Shown here: piece by piece, positions 1 to 6,710 of the stretch
How positions within the stretch are numbered: position 1 is the stretch's first letter
Layout: each line of letters begins with the position of its first letter
Origin: Opitutaceae bacterium
Lineage (GTDB): Bacteria; Verrucomicrobiota; Verrucomicrobiia; Opitutales; Opitutaceae
NCBI GenBank assembly: GCA_031254955.1
Contig: JAIRTK010000456.1
Span: 1 to 18,884 of the forward strand
Reading direction: 5' to 3'
DNA: 18,884 nt
Program-made: the position numbers and the translations under genes
The notes under the pieces: model-generated
Database searches by the model: none
What the model was told of the DNA's origin: nothing
Seen by the model: only the letters and a program-made list of their open reading frames with translations

Positions 1-1366
1 GGGCGCGGCGTTTTCCGGGGGAGGGGCGGGGCGCGAGGCGGATGTGCCGGGGGAGGATGCGGATGACGTGGTAAGTGGCGGGCGTGTCGCGCGAGGGGTT
101 GCGCATGGCGTGCCTGTCGCCGGAGGCGAAGTAGATGAGCGCGCCGGCGGCGGCGGTTTGCGTTTCGCCTTCGATGACAATTTCGAGCGCGCCTTCCTTG
201 ACGAGAAGCAGTTCGTCGTCGGGGTGGCGGTGGCCGGGGGGCGCGTGCATGACCGCGCCGGGGGCAAGCGTGGTGACGTGGCTTTCGAGCATCTGGAGGA
301 CGGGCGTCGGGCCGTCGAACAGGGCGCGCCGTTGGCCGGTTTTGGTTTCTTGGGTCTCAAGCGCGTCCCACGCATACACGCCGGATTTCACCGGCGGCGC
401 GGGTTCGGCCAGCCAGCCGTTGGCGCGCATCCAGTCTTCGCAGCGCGCGGGCCAGGTGGTGGCGTTGCCGGCGTCGGTTTTCATCCCGAAGCCGTGCGCG
501 CCGTTTTGATAGACATGCAGCTCGGCGGGGACGCCTTCGCGGCGGAGGGCGAGGTAAAACTGGATGCTGTTCCGCACGGGCACGGTTTTGTCGTCGCTGC
601 CGGAAATCAGGAAGGTGGGCGGCGTGTTTGGGGTGATGCGTTCGTCGGTGGAATAAAAGTCGATGAGCGCGGCGGACGGGTTTTCCCCGAGGAGGTTTTT
701 GCGCGAGCCGCGATGGCTGATGTCGTCGCGCATCGAGATGACGGGATAGACGAGCACGGCAAAATCGGGCCGCGCGCTGGTGGCGTCGAGCGGCGCGCCG
801 GTCTTGCCCGCCTCGGTGTCGAAGAGCGTGGCGGCGCACGACGCGACATGTCCGCCGGCGGAGAAGCCGAGCACGCCGACGCGGTCCGCGCGCACGCCGA
901 ATTTGTCCGCGCCGGCGCGGACGGCGCGGATCGCGCGGAGCACGTCTTGAAGCGGCGCGGGCTGGCCGTATTCCTTCAGGCGATACTTGAGCACGAAGGC
1001 GGACACGCCGATGGAGTTGAGCCAGGCGGCAACATCGCGGCCTTCGTTTTGCATGGAGAGGCCGGAGTAACCGCCGCCCGGGCACACGACGATGGCGGTG
1101 CCGGCGGCATGGTTTCGCGCGGGATAAAATGTCATGGAGGGGTGATGGATGCCGGACGAATGCGTGGGCGTGTCTTTGTCGGGCGCGGCGTCGGCGTGGA
1201 GGCCGGGCACGCCTTCAGGCCAGAGCGGGATGACGGCGGGTTGGGCGGTGGCGGCGGTGGTGGGTTGGGTGGTGGCGGTGGCGGCGGTGGCGGTGGTCGA
1301 GAGCAAGGTCATGATGGTGACGAGTAGGGAAAGCCGCGCGGGGCGGCGGAGGGATTGAGGGTTCAT
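1..1366 (-). CDS. secreted alpha/beta-hydrolase (acetyl-esterase-like) with C-terminal cupin domain, partial
   Basis: The reading frame starts at the ATG at 1366-1364 and stays open to the left edge (455 residues, no stop), so the C-terminus is missing. The N-terminus MNPQSLRRPARLSLLVTIM, followed by a Thr/Ala-rich stretch, looks like a signal peptide, so export is likely. Residues about 45-300 form an alpha/beta-hydrolase of the small acetyl-esterase / xylan-esterase-like group: oxyanion-hole motif CPGGG at 95-99, nucleophile elbow GFSAG with Ser169, acid SGSDDKTVP around Asp258/Asp259, and His291 in HGFG. Residues about 360-440 form a cupin_2 barrel with metal-ligand pattern HRHPDDE (His379, His381, Glu385) and His419 in GDRH. 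Members of this hydrolase family typically deacetylate plant polysaccharides or small esters; the substrate here is unknown. No clear Shine-Dalgarno precedes the start. The domain calls are firm; the exact activity is inference. Confidence 0.88.
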   Translation of the reverse strand, partial: MNPQSLRRPARLSLLVTIMTLLSTTATAATATTQPTTAATAQPAVIPLWPEGVPGLHADAAPDKDTPTHSSGIHHPSMTFYPARNHAAGTAIVVCPGGGYSGLSMQNEGRDVAAWLNSIGVSAFVLKYRLKEYGQPAPLQDVLRAIRAVRAGADKFGVRADRVGVLGFSAGGHVASCAATLFDTEAGKTGAPLDATSARPDFAVLVYPVISMRDDISHRGSRKNLLGENPSAALIDFYSTDERITPNTPPTFLISGSDDKTVPVRNSIQFYLALRREGVPAELHVYQNGAHGFGMKTDAGNATTWPARCEDWMRANGWLAEPAPPVKSGVYAWDALETQETKTGQRRALFDGPTPVLQMLESHVTTLAPGAVMHAPPGHRHPDDELLLVKEGALEIVIEGETQTAAAGALIYFASGDRHAMRNPSRDTPATYHVIRILPRHIRLAPRPSPGKRRA

Positions 1367-1437
1367 GGAGTGGAAGTGTGTCGAGGCACCATGCAGGGAA
1401 TGCGCGCGGAGGGAAAGCGTGTTCTGGAAAGGTGGCG

Positions 1438-1628
1438 TCGAAGGGGGAGGGGGGCGGGAGGCGAAAGGAAGGAAGGGGAGGGGAGGGCGAGGGCGAGGAG
1501 AGAGAGGAGTGAGCGTTGGGCGAGGTGGGTGCGATGGGCGAGGATGGTGAGCTGGGCGAGGTGGGTGAGAGGGGGGAGGTGGGTGAGGGGGCGAAGAGGG
1601 TGAGGCGGGTGAAGAGGGAGAGAAGGGT
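1438..1628. repeat. purine-rich GA minisatellite
   Basis: Nearly 200 bp of the plus strand is almost only G and A with scattered T and C. It is built of degenerate units related to GGGCGAGGTGGGTG. An exact 15-base copy (TGGGCGAGGTGGGTG) occurs at 1517-1531 and again at 1553-1567, with further variants after it (GGGGGAGGTGGGTGAGG). It is not coding as far as I can see. Such tracts are slippage-prone and can form triplex or G-quadruplex structures. Confidence 0.75.
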
Positions 1629-1678
1629 GATGCAAGCCGATGTAAACCGATGTAAGGCGATGCAAGGCGATGCAAGGC
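1629..1678. repeat. 10-bp tandem repeat, five copies
   Basis: Five head-to-tail 10-bp units: GATGCAAGCC, GATGTAAACC, GATGTAAGGC, GATGCAAGGC, GATGCAAGGC. The last two are identical and the first three carry substitutions, suggesting growth at the right end. It directly abuts the GA minisatellite. There are no spacers, so it is not CRISPR. Confidence 0.85.
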
Positions 1679-1690
1679 GAGGATGCGCAC

Positions 1691-1740
1691 TTTTTCTTTC
1701 TTATCGTTCCTCTTTCTCTTTATCTTTCCTCTTTCTCTTC
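1691..1740. repeat. pyrimidine-rich tract with 19-bp tandem duplication
   Basis: The plus strand turns abruptly from purine-rich to pyrimidine-rich. Within it TATCGTTCCTCTTTCTCTT (1702-1720) is repeated directly as TATCTTTCCTCTTTCTCTT (1721-1739), 18 of 19 bases identical. A purine-rich stretch just downstream (1752-1775) is partly complementary, so a hairpin is possible. Confidence 0.75.
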
Positions 1741-1839
1741 CGGGCGCACCGCTGGAGGAGAAAGATAGAGGGAGGTTTTGAAAATTCCTTTTTCAATCCG
1801 ATAAACCAATCGCGAATGGGTGAGAATTTGTGCGGATGG

Positions 1840-2015
1840 ATGCGAATGGACTCGAATGAAAACTCACGCAGAGGCGCGGAGACGCAGAGTTGCGGCGCGG
1901 AGCGCCGTCCACGGGCGGAGGGGGCCGTGCCACTCAAGCTGGAGGCATTTTGCACCGTGCACTGGGAGGGGATGCCCGTGGCGGTTGGCGGGCGGTTGCG
2001 TAACTGAGGTTACGC
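1840..2015. repeat. interspersed-repeat-like segment with two REP-like hairpins
   Basis: This stretch contains GAATG-type repeats (about 1847-1858), then ACGCAGAG twice (1866-1873 and 1882-1889). A hairpin follows with stem CGGCGC (1893-1898) / GCGCCG (1902-1907), then another with perfect stem GCGTAAC (1998-2004) / GTTACGC (2009-2015) around a TGAG tetraloop. ACGCAGAG-type strings are, from my knowledge, common intergenic repeats in Verrucomicrobiota. I cannot test their copy number here. Confidence 0.55.
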
Positions 2016-2060
2016 GGGCGGAGGTCTTTTGAGGCACTCAACGCAATTTGTCACTGGCAG

Positions 2061-2160
2061 GGAGGATTCGGAGAGGCCTTCGCCGTTGCGTTTCGATTTC
2101 CTTATGGAAGTCCCGGCTTTGCATCCCGTTTGACGGAGGTCTCGGAGAGGCCTCCCTACC
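2061..2160. repeat. two direct copies of a GGAGG...GGAGAGGCCT element
   Basis: GGAGGATTCGGAGAGGCCT at 2061-2079 recurs as GGAGGTCTCGGAGAGGCCT at 2135-2153 (17 of 19 identical). The second copy continues into CCTCCCTACC and can fold with GGAGG pairing to CCTCC around an inner TCT/AGA stem. This looks like an interspersed palindromic element, with the first copy decayed. Confidence 0.65.
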
Positions 2161-2372
2161 AGCTTCGGAAACGAGAGCCGCGTCACATCGGTGCGTAGTA
2201 TCGGAATGGCGCGGGGGATTTTCAGTCCGCGCAGCTCTGTATGCGTTTTTGTTTGAAATTCGATTGGGAGGTGGCAGGGGGGCGATTTTCGGCGGCAGGG
2301 CGTTCGATTTCCGGATTCGTGACGGCCTCGGCTTGCGTCGGGCGGCACTCATGCGCAATGTCAGGGGGTTTT

Positions 2373-5072
2373 ATGCTTTTGCATTTGTATTCAGGGCTGC
2401 GTTGTTCGGTGTTCGCGGTCGCGTTGTGGGGCGCGGCGGCGGGCGGCGGCATGGGCGGGGTTTTCGCGCAAACGGACACTGTGCCGGCGGCGGTGTCGGG
2501 TGAGGTGCCTTTGGCGGGCGCGGGGCCGGATTGGCCGGCGGAGGCGTTGCTGGCGCGGGAGCTGGATGCGCGGCGGGCGTTGGAGCTGGGGCTGCCTTCG
2601 ATCGCGGCGGCTTTGTATCAGGAGTTGCTTCAGGACAAGCGCGTCGCCGGGAACGCGTCCGCGGGCAATCGCGTGCGGCTGGCGCTGGCGACGGCGTTGC
2701 TGGAGGAGGATCGCGTGGAGGAGGCGGGCCGCGCGCTGGAGGGGTTTTCCGGGGAGCCGGTGCCGGAGTATTTTTTGCGCCGGGCGTTGGTCGAGGCGCG
2801 CGCGCGGCAGTTTGACCGTGCGCGGGCCTCGGCGGAGGCGATTGCGCCGGAGGGATTGCCGGAGGCGGATCGTCCGTGGTTGTTTTTTTTGCGCGGGCTG
2901 GTGGCGGAGGCTGCGCGGGATTTTAACCAGGCGGGGGCGTTTTACCAGCAGGCCGAGGAGGCGTCGGTGACGGCGGCGCAGCGTTCGTGGTTTGTGCTGG
3001 CGCGGGCGCGGGCGCGGTTGTTCATGGGCGGCGTGGACGAGCGGATGCTCGCGAGTCTGCGCCAGACGCTCGACCGCAATCCGAGAAGTCCGTCCGGGCG
3101 TCTGGCCGCGAGCCAGCTCGCCATCGCGCTCAACGCGGCGGGGCGGGGCGACGCGGCGGCGGAGCTTTTGCAGGGGCAGCTCAACCTGCTGCCGCGCGAG
3201 GAGCGGCAGGCGGGCGACGAGTGGCGGCTGCTGCTCGGGTTGATCGCGGGGCCGGGGAGCGGCGAGGGGCGGGCGGCGTTGCGCGCGTTGCTGGCGGACT
3301 CGGCGGACCGGGACAAGCAGCGGGCGGCGTTGCGGTTGCTGGCGGGCGCGGCGGACACGACGGCGCGGCGCGAGGATTTGGAAAATTTTCTCGACGGGTT
3401 GATCGTCGCGCCGGCGCGGCATCCGATCATGGAGGAGTTGTTGCTGTTCCGGGCGCAATTCGCGCTGGCGGCCAGGCGTTTTGTCGATGCGGAGAACGAC
3501 GCGGGCCGCGTGCTGGCCAGTTTCCCCGGCTCGTCCGCCCGCGTGCCGGCGTTGGGTTTGCTGACGGCTTCGGCGTGGGAGCAGGGGCGTTTCCGCAACG
3601 CCGCGAGCCAGGCCGTCGCCGCGTTGTCCGAGATGCCGGACGGCCCCGCGCGCGCGCAGCTCGGCGTGCTGGTGGCCGAGGCGTGGTTCCGCGCGCGGGA
3701 TTATCGCAACGCCGCCGATGCCTACGGCGCGGCGCTGGGCGCGGTGCCGGCGGGGGTGCCGGCGGGGGCGCTGATGTTTCAACGGGTGCAGGCGGAGATA
3801 CTGGCCGGCGGGCGGCTGGACGCGGCGGAGCAGTTGCTGGACGCGCAGGCGCGCGACGAGCGGTTCGACGAGGCCAACCGCTGGCGGGCGGAGTGGAATC
3901 TGGCGCGGGCCTTGCAGGCCGCTGGCGAAGTGGCGCGGGCCTACGCGCGGGTGAGCCGGCTGCTGGAGGAGAAGCCGCCCGGCGGGACGGATGGGGAGGA
4001 GGGGTTGATCGCGGAGTTTGCCGGAGATTCGCCGGCGGACTTGCGCGCGCGGCTGGCGTGGCTGCGCGCGCGGCTGGCCTTCGAGTCGGGCGATTATGCG
4101 CGGGCGCTGGAGCTGGCGTCGGCGTTGCGCGGCGCGTTGGACGGGGTGCCGGAGCCGTTGCGCGCGGAGATCGCCAGCACGACGATGCTGCTGGAGGTGC
4201 AGGCGGGTTCCGCGCTGGGTGACGCACGGCGCACGGAGGAGGCGCAGGTGTTGTTGAAAAAACTGCGCGTCGATTTTCCGCGCTCGGACGCGGCGGTCTA
4301 TTCGCACCTCATCGAGGCGGACCTCGCGGCGGCGCGCGGCGACATCGTGGGCGCGCAAAACGCCTTGCGCGCGCTGGCGGACAACTTCAAGGACAGCCCC
4401 TACGCGCCCTACGCGCTCTACCAGGCGGCGCTCTACGCGGAGCGGCGCGGGCAGGAGCAGTATTACAAGGAAGCCTACGACCTGCTTGAGGACATCGTGC
4501 TGAATTTCAAGGACAGCGGCCTGGTCTATTACGCGCGGCTGCGGCAGGGGAACCTGTTGCGATTGATGAACAAATACGGCGCGGCGCAAACGCTCTACGA
4601 GGACTTGGTCAACACCCACCGGTATCCGGGCTTTGCCGACGGGCTTACGGCGGAGCTGGCGCTGGCGGATTGTTACGCGGCCCAGGCCGCCACCGACGCG
4701 TCGAAGGCGGAGAGCGCGGCGGCGATTTATGAACGGCTGCTCGACCAGCAATCCGCCCCGGCGGACCTGCGCGTGGAGGCGGGCTACAAATTCGGGCTGA
4801 ACCTCGTCAGCCGCGCCGAACTCCAGCGCGTGGAGACGGTCTGGTGGCCCATGATCAACAGCTTTCTGCTCGATGACGCCGGCGCGGGCGCGCTCGGCGC
4901 GAACGGGCGCTACTGGATGTCGCGCACGCTCATCAAGCTCGGCGAGTCGCTGGAGCGGCAGGCCAAGTTTGACCAGGCGCGCGAGGTGTATGAACTGGTC
5001 CTGCGCAAGGGTCTGCCCTACGCGACCCTCGCGCGGGAGCGCATCCACCGCGCCGGCCCGGCGCGCCCGTAG
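2373..5072 (+). CDS. secreted TPR-repeat protein, 899 aa
   Basis: A long protein of helical TPR-type repeats (A/L/R-rich, with recurrent patterns such as AxxxYxxAL and FxxAxxxYxxxL). It starts with a probable signal peptide: MLLHLYSG, a hydrophobic core, and a VFA-Q cleavage-like site near residue 32. I chose the ATG at 2373 because AGGGGG lies just upstream and the signal peptide starts cleanly; an in-frame ATG at 2358 is an alternative, and the frame is open to 2241. The C-terminal third (NFKDSPYAPYALYQAALYAE onwards) resembles BamD/YfiO- and CpoB-like TPR modules that act as periplasmic scaffolds. The gene lies upstream of exbB/exbD, but about 340 bp with hairpins and a terminator-like structure intervene, so it may be a separate transcript. 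Its third codon positions are strongly G-ending (GCG, CTG, GAG, CGG), unlike the C-ending ribosomal block. The stop codon TAG lies inside a repeat unit. The partner is unknown. Confidence 0.85.
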   Translation: MLLHLYSGLRCSVFAVALWGAAAGGGMGGVFAQTDTVPAAVSGEVPLAGAGPDWPAEALLARELDARRALELGLPSIAAALYQELLQDKRVAGNASAGNRVRLALATALLEEDRVEEAGRALEGFSGEPVPEYFLRRALVEARARQFDRARASAEAIAPEGLPEADRPWLFFLRGLVAEAARDFNQAGAFYQQAEEASVTAAQRSWFVLARARARLFMGGVDERMLASLRQTLDRNPRSPSGRLAASQLAIALNAAGRGDAAAELLQGQLNLLPREERQAGDEWRLLLGLIAGPGSGEGRAALRALLADSADRDKQRAALRLLAGAADTTARREDLENFLDGLIVAPARHPIMEELLLFRAQFALAARRFVDAENDAGRVLASFPGSSARVPALGLLTASAWEQGRFRNAASQAVAALSEMPDGPARAQLGVLVAEAWFRARDYRNAADAYGAALGAVPAGVPAGALMFQRVQAEILAGGRLDAAEQLLDAQARDERFDEANRWRAEWNLARALQAAGEVARAYARVSRLLEEKPPGGTDGEEGLIAEFAGDSPADLRARLAWLRARLAFESGDYARALELASALRGALDGVPEPLRAEIASTTMLLEVQAGSALGDARRTEEAQVLLKKLRVDFPRSDAAVYSHLIEADLAAARGDIVGAQNALRALADNFKDSPYAPYALYQAALYAERRGQEQYYKEAYDLLEDIVLNFKDSGLVYYARLRQGNLLRLMNKYGAAQTLYEDLVNTHRYPGFADGLTAELALADCYAAQAATDASKAESAAAIYERLLDQQSAPADLRVEAGYKFGLNLVSRAELQRVETVWWPMINSFLLDDAGAGALGANGRYWMSRTLIKLGESLERQAKFDQAREVYELVLRKGLPYATLARERIHRAGPARP

Positions 5073-5232
5073 TGCCTGACTTTGCGTCAGGCCGCGCCCG
5101 CGCCACCAATCCCGGCGCGACACAAGGTCGCGCCCTACAAAACCCGGCAAGCCCCGCCACCGCCGCCGTAGTGCCTGACCTTGCGTCAGGCCGCGATCCC
5201 CCAAAAAATCCGGCCCGACACAAGGCCGAACC
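5069..5232. repeat. array of four related hairpin repeats in alternating orientation
   Basis: Units occur at 5069-5096 (+), 5114-5138 (inverted), 5168-5195 (+) and 5212-5232 (inverted, degenerate). The plus units carry the stem-loop GCCTGAC-TTTGC-GTCAGGC (or loop CTTGC). The inverted unit, read on the minus strand, is GCGCGAC-CTTGT-GTCGCGC. Read in the same direction, units share GTAG at the left side, the GAC...GTC inner stem and a TTG core in the loop. The differing stem bases change in compensating pairs. The first unit supplies the TAG stop of the TPR gene. The interval from 5073 to 5415 has no gene. Confidence 0.75.
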
Positions 5233-5248
5233 TTGCATCCGCCGCCGT

Positions 5249-5270
5249 CCCCTCCGGGGCCGGGGTTTTT
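5249..5270 (+). terminator. terminator-like hairpin with T run after the TPR gene
   Basis: CCCCTCCGGGG can form a short GC hairpin, or CCCC can pair with the later GGGG (5262-5265). The T run at 5266-5270 follows at once. Stem length is modest and the alternative pairings are ambiguous, so this is a plausible intrinsic terminator separating the TPR gene from exbB, possibly helped by the preceding hairpin array. Confidence 0.45.
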
Positions 5271-5349
5271 ATTAACCGAGGCAGCGCGCAACCGCAGTTC
5301 CCCCCCTTCTTTCTCATCACAATGAACAAGGGGTGGCCAATGTCTTCAC

Positions 5350-5368
5350 ATGCATAAATTTTAAGCAT
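5350..5368. promoter_or_regulatory. 19-bp palindrome upstream of exbB, candidate operator
   Basis: ATGCATAAATTTTAAGCAT is a 9-1-9 dyad in which eight of nine pairs match. It is conspicuously AT-rich in a GC-rich setting and ends 47 bp before the exbB start. Length and symmetry fit a dimeric repressor site. The arms do not match the Fur box consensus, so no regulator is assigned. Confidence 0.4.
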
Positions 5369-5415
5369 TTACGCCGGCGCGCCAAACTGGTCTAAGAAAA
5401 CAAACGCAAACCCGC

Positions 5416-6075
5416 ATGTCCGGCTTCGATTTCAGTCTTCTTTCCAAGGGCGGCCCGATGATGGCCATCATCCTGCTCATGGCCGCAATCACGGTCGTGC
5501 TCCTCATCGAGCGGACGCTGTATCTGCACCGGGGGCAAATCCGCGCCAAGGCCTTCATCGAGGGCATAAAAAACACGCTGCAAAAACGCCGGCTGGTCGA
5601 GGCCCTGACGATTTGCGAGGAGACGCCCGGCCCGGTCGCCGCGGTGGTGAAGGCGGCGCTCCTGCACACACGGGAAGGCCCCGAGAAAATGCGCCACGCG
5701 GTGCAGGACGCGGCCATCGTCGAGATGCCCGCGCTGGAACGGCGGCTCGGCGCGGTCGCGGCCATCGCGCAGATCGCCCCGCTGGTCGGCCTGCTGGGCA
5801 CGCTGCTCGGGATGATCACCACCTTTCACGCGTTCATGCAGGGCGGCCAGTATGCGACGGCCAACGCGCTCGCCGGCGGCCTCTGGCAGGCGCTGGCCGC
5901 CACGGCCGGCGGTCTGCTCGTCGGGATTCCCGCGCACTTGGCGCACCATTTCCTGAGCGGACGCGTGCGTTCGATCGTGCGCGACGTAGAGTGGTCGGCC
6001 AACGAAATCATGGAGTATCTGATTTCTGAATACACGGCGGACGGGGAGGAGCGAACCGGGGAGCCGAAAGGCTGA
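5416..6075 (+). CDS. exbB: ExbB/TolQ/MotA-family proton channel subunit
   Basis: A 219-residue protein with the family's three membrane helices: about 12-33 (MMAIILLMAAITVVLLIE), 113-136 and 152-176. The second helix has APLVGLLGTLLGM with Thr129 and the third has AATAGG with Thr163. These match the conserved threonines Thr148 and Thr181 of E. coli ExbB that line the pore. The protein forms a ring around ExbD/TolR helices in the inner membrane and uses proton flow to energise envelope processes. It could be called tolQ; the sequence does not distinguish the two. The ATG at 5416 has no clear Shine-Dalgarno. exbD follows after 160 bp that contain a long inverted repeat. Confidence 0.9.
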   Translation: MSGFDFSLLSKGGPMMAIILLMAAITVVLLIERTLYLHRGQIRAKAFIEGIKNTLQKRRLVEALTICEETPGPVAAVVKAALLHTREGPEKMRHAVQDAAIVEMPALERRLGAVAAIAQIAPLVGLLGTLLGMITTFHAFMQGGQYATANALAGGLWQALAATAGGLLVGIPAHLAHHFLSGRVRSIVRDVEWSANEIMEYLISEYTADGEERTGEPKG

Positions 6076-6114
6076 AAACGATGTCCGCATCCCGAACCGC
6101 AACATTGTTCCCAA

Positions 6115-6179
6115 TGGCGGGCCGGCCCCCGTGCCGCCCGCGTTCACTCGTGGCGGAGGGCACGGGGGCCGGCCCGCCA
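6115..6179. repeat. perfect 21-bp inverted repeat between exbB and exbD
   Basis: The arm at 6115-6135 is the exact reverse complement of 6159-6179, with a 23-base loop. The arms are almost pure G and C with a GGGCCGGCCC core, and the loop holds a further CCGCC/GGCGG pairing (6134-6138 / 6152-6156). In RNA this would be a very stable hairpin. There is no T run, so it is not a classic terminator. It may act as an mRNA stability or processing element, or be an interspersed repeat. Confidence 0.85.
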
Positions 6180-6235
6180 AAATCCAAGCAGCGGGGGACG
6201 CGTTCAGTTCTCCGGCCCTTCAGCCTTTTCCTCCC

Positions 6236-6706
6236 GTGATCACGCGACCGCTCAACCTCGCCTCGCAACTGCGCCCGCCCCCCCGGCGCAACGACTGGCT
6301 CCACATGCTCAACGTCGCGCTGGTCGCGCTGTTCTTCGTCCTGTTCGGCTCCCGTTTTGTGCTCTCGCCGGCGTTGATGACCGGCGGCGAGCCGTTGCGC
6401 CTGCCGCCCGGCGACGCGTCGGGCGCGTCGCTGGTGGCGGCGTCGGAGGTCGTCAGCATCAAGGCCAACGGCCAGATTTTCACCGACAACGGACTCGTCG
6501 CCGGGCAGGAGCAGCTCCGCGTGTGGTTTGCGGATAAAATCGCGCGCAATCCCGCCTCCGCGCTGCTCCTCCGCGCGGACGGCGGCGTGCCGCTCGACCT
6601 GATCGCCCGGGTGACTGACGCGGCGCGGCAGGAAGGCTTTGCGCAGGTGTCGCTCGCCATCGAGACCGGGCGGCTGGCGGCGCCGCCCGGCGGGGCAGGG
6701 GAGTGA
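6236..6706 (+). CDS. exbD: ExbD/TolR-family protein with Asn in place of the membrane Asp
   Basis: I place the start at the GTG at 6236 (156 aa), which gives a normal short cytoplasmic N-terminus before the helix. The frame is open upstream to 6131, but that extension is translated inverted repeat. Residues about 21-43 form the single membrane helix (WLHMLNVALVALFFVLFG). Residues about 70-145 form the periplasmic ExbD/TolR domain, including VVSIKANGQIFTDN and SALLLRADGGVPLDLIARV. In ExbD/TolR the helix opens with an essential proton-carrying aspartate (Asp25 in ExbD, Asp23 in TolR). Here the aligned residue is Asn26 (codon 6311-6313), while Asp20 lies outside the helix. The stop is four bases before the next ATG, suggesting translational coupling. 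Family call firm; activity uncertain. Confidence 0.82.
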   Translation: MITRPLNLASQLRPPPRRNDWLHMLNVALVALFFVLFGSRFVLSPALMTGGEPLRLPPGDASGASLVAASEVVSIKANGQIFTDNGLVAGQEQLRVWFADKIARNPASALLLRADGGVPLDLIARVTDAARQEGFAQVSLAIETGRLAAPPGGAGE

Positions 6707-6710
6707 GCCT

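Larger units (their letters stand above)
1367..2372. other. gene-free repeat-rich interval between the esterase and the TPR gene
   Basis: About 1 kb separates the divergently transcribed esterase and TPR genes. Open frames here are low-complexity (Arg/Gly/Glu-rich) or antisense to repeats and look like no protein family. The interval holds a GA-rich minisatellite, a 10-bp tandem repeat, a pyrimidine tract with a 19-bp duplication, and several hairpin or interspersed-repeat fragments, all listed separately. From about 2161 to 2340 I see no recognisable element. Promoters for both flanking genes must lie here, but no convincing -35/-10 pair was found. Confidence 0.7.

Noticed and set aside
44..1327. 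Plus-strand open frame opposite the esterase
   Set aside because: Gly/Ala/Val/Asp-rich shadow; the minus strand frame has full catalytic and cupin motifs.
1629..1678. Possible CRISPR array
   Set aside because: Units are 10 bp, directly abutting and without spacers.
2391..5291. Very long open frame on the minus strand opposite the TPR gene
   Set aside because: Arg/Gln/Pro-rich composition with no family features; it is a high-GC shadow of the TPR gene, which has a signal peptide and TPR periodicity.
5350..5368. Fur box upstream of exbB
   Set aside because: Length and symmetry fit, but the arms do not match the GATAATGAT-type consensus.
6131..6235. N-terminal extension of ExbD
   Set aside because: It translates one arm and loop of the inverted repeat; ExbD proteins have short N-termini and the GTG at 6236 fits.
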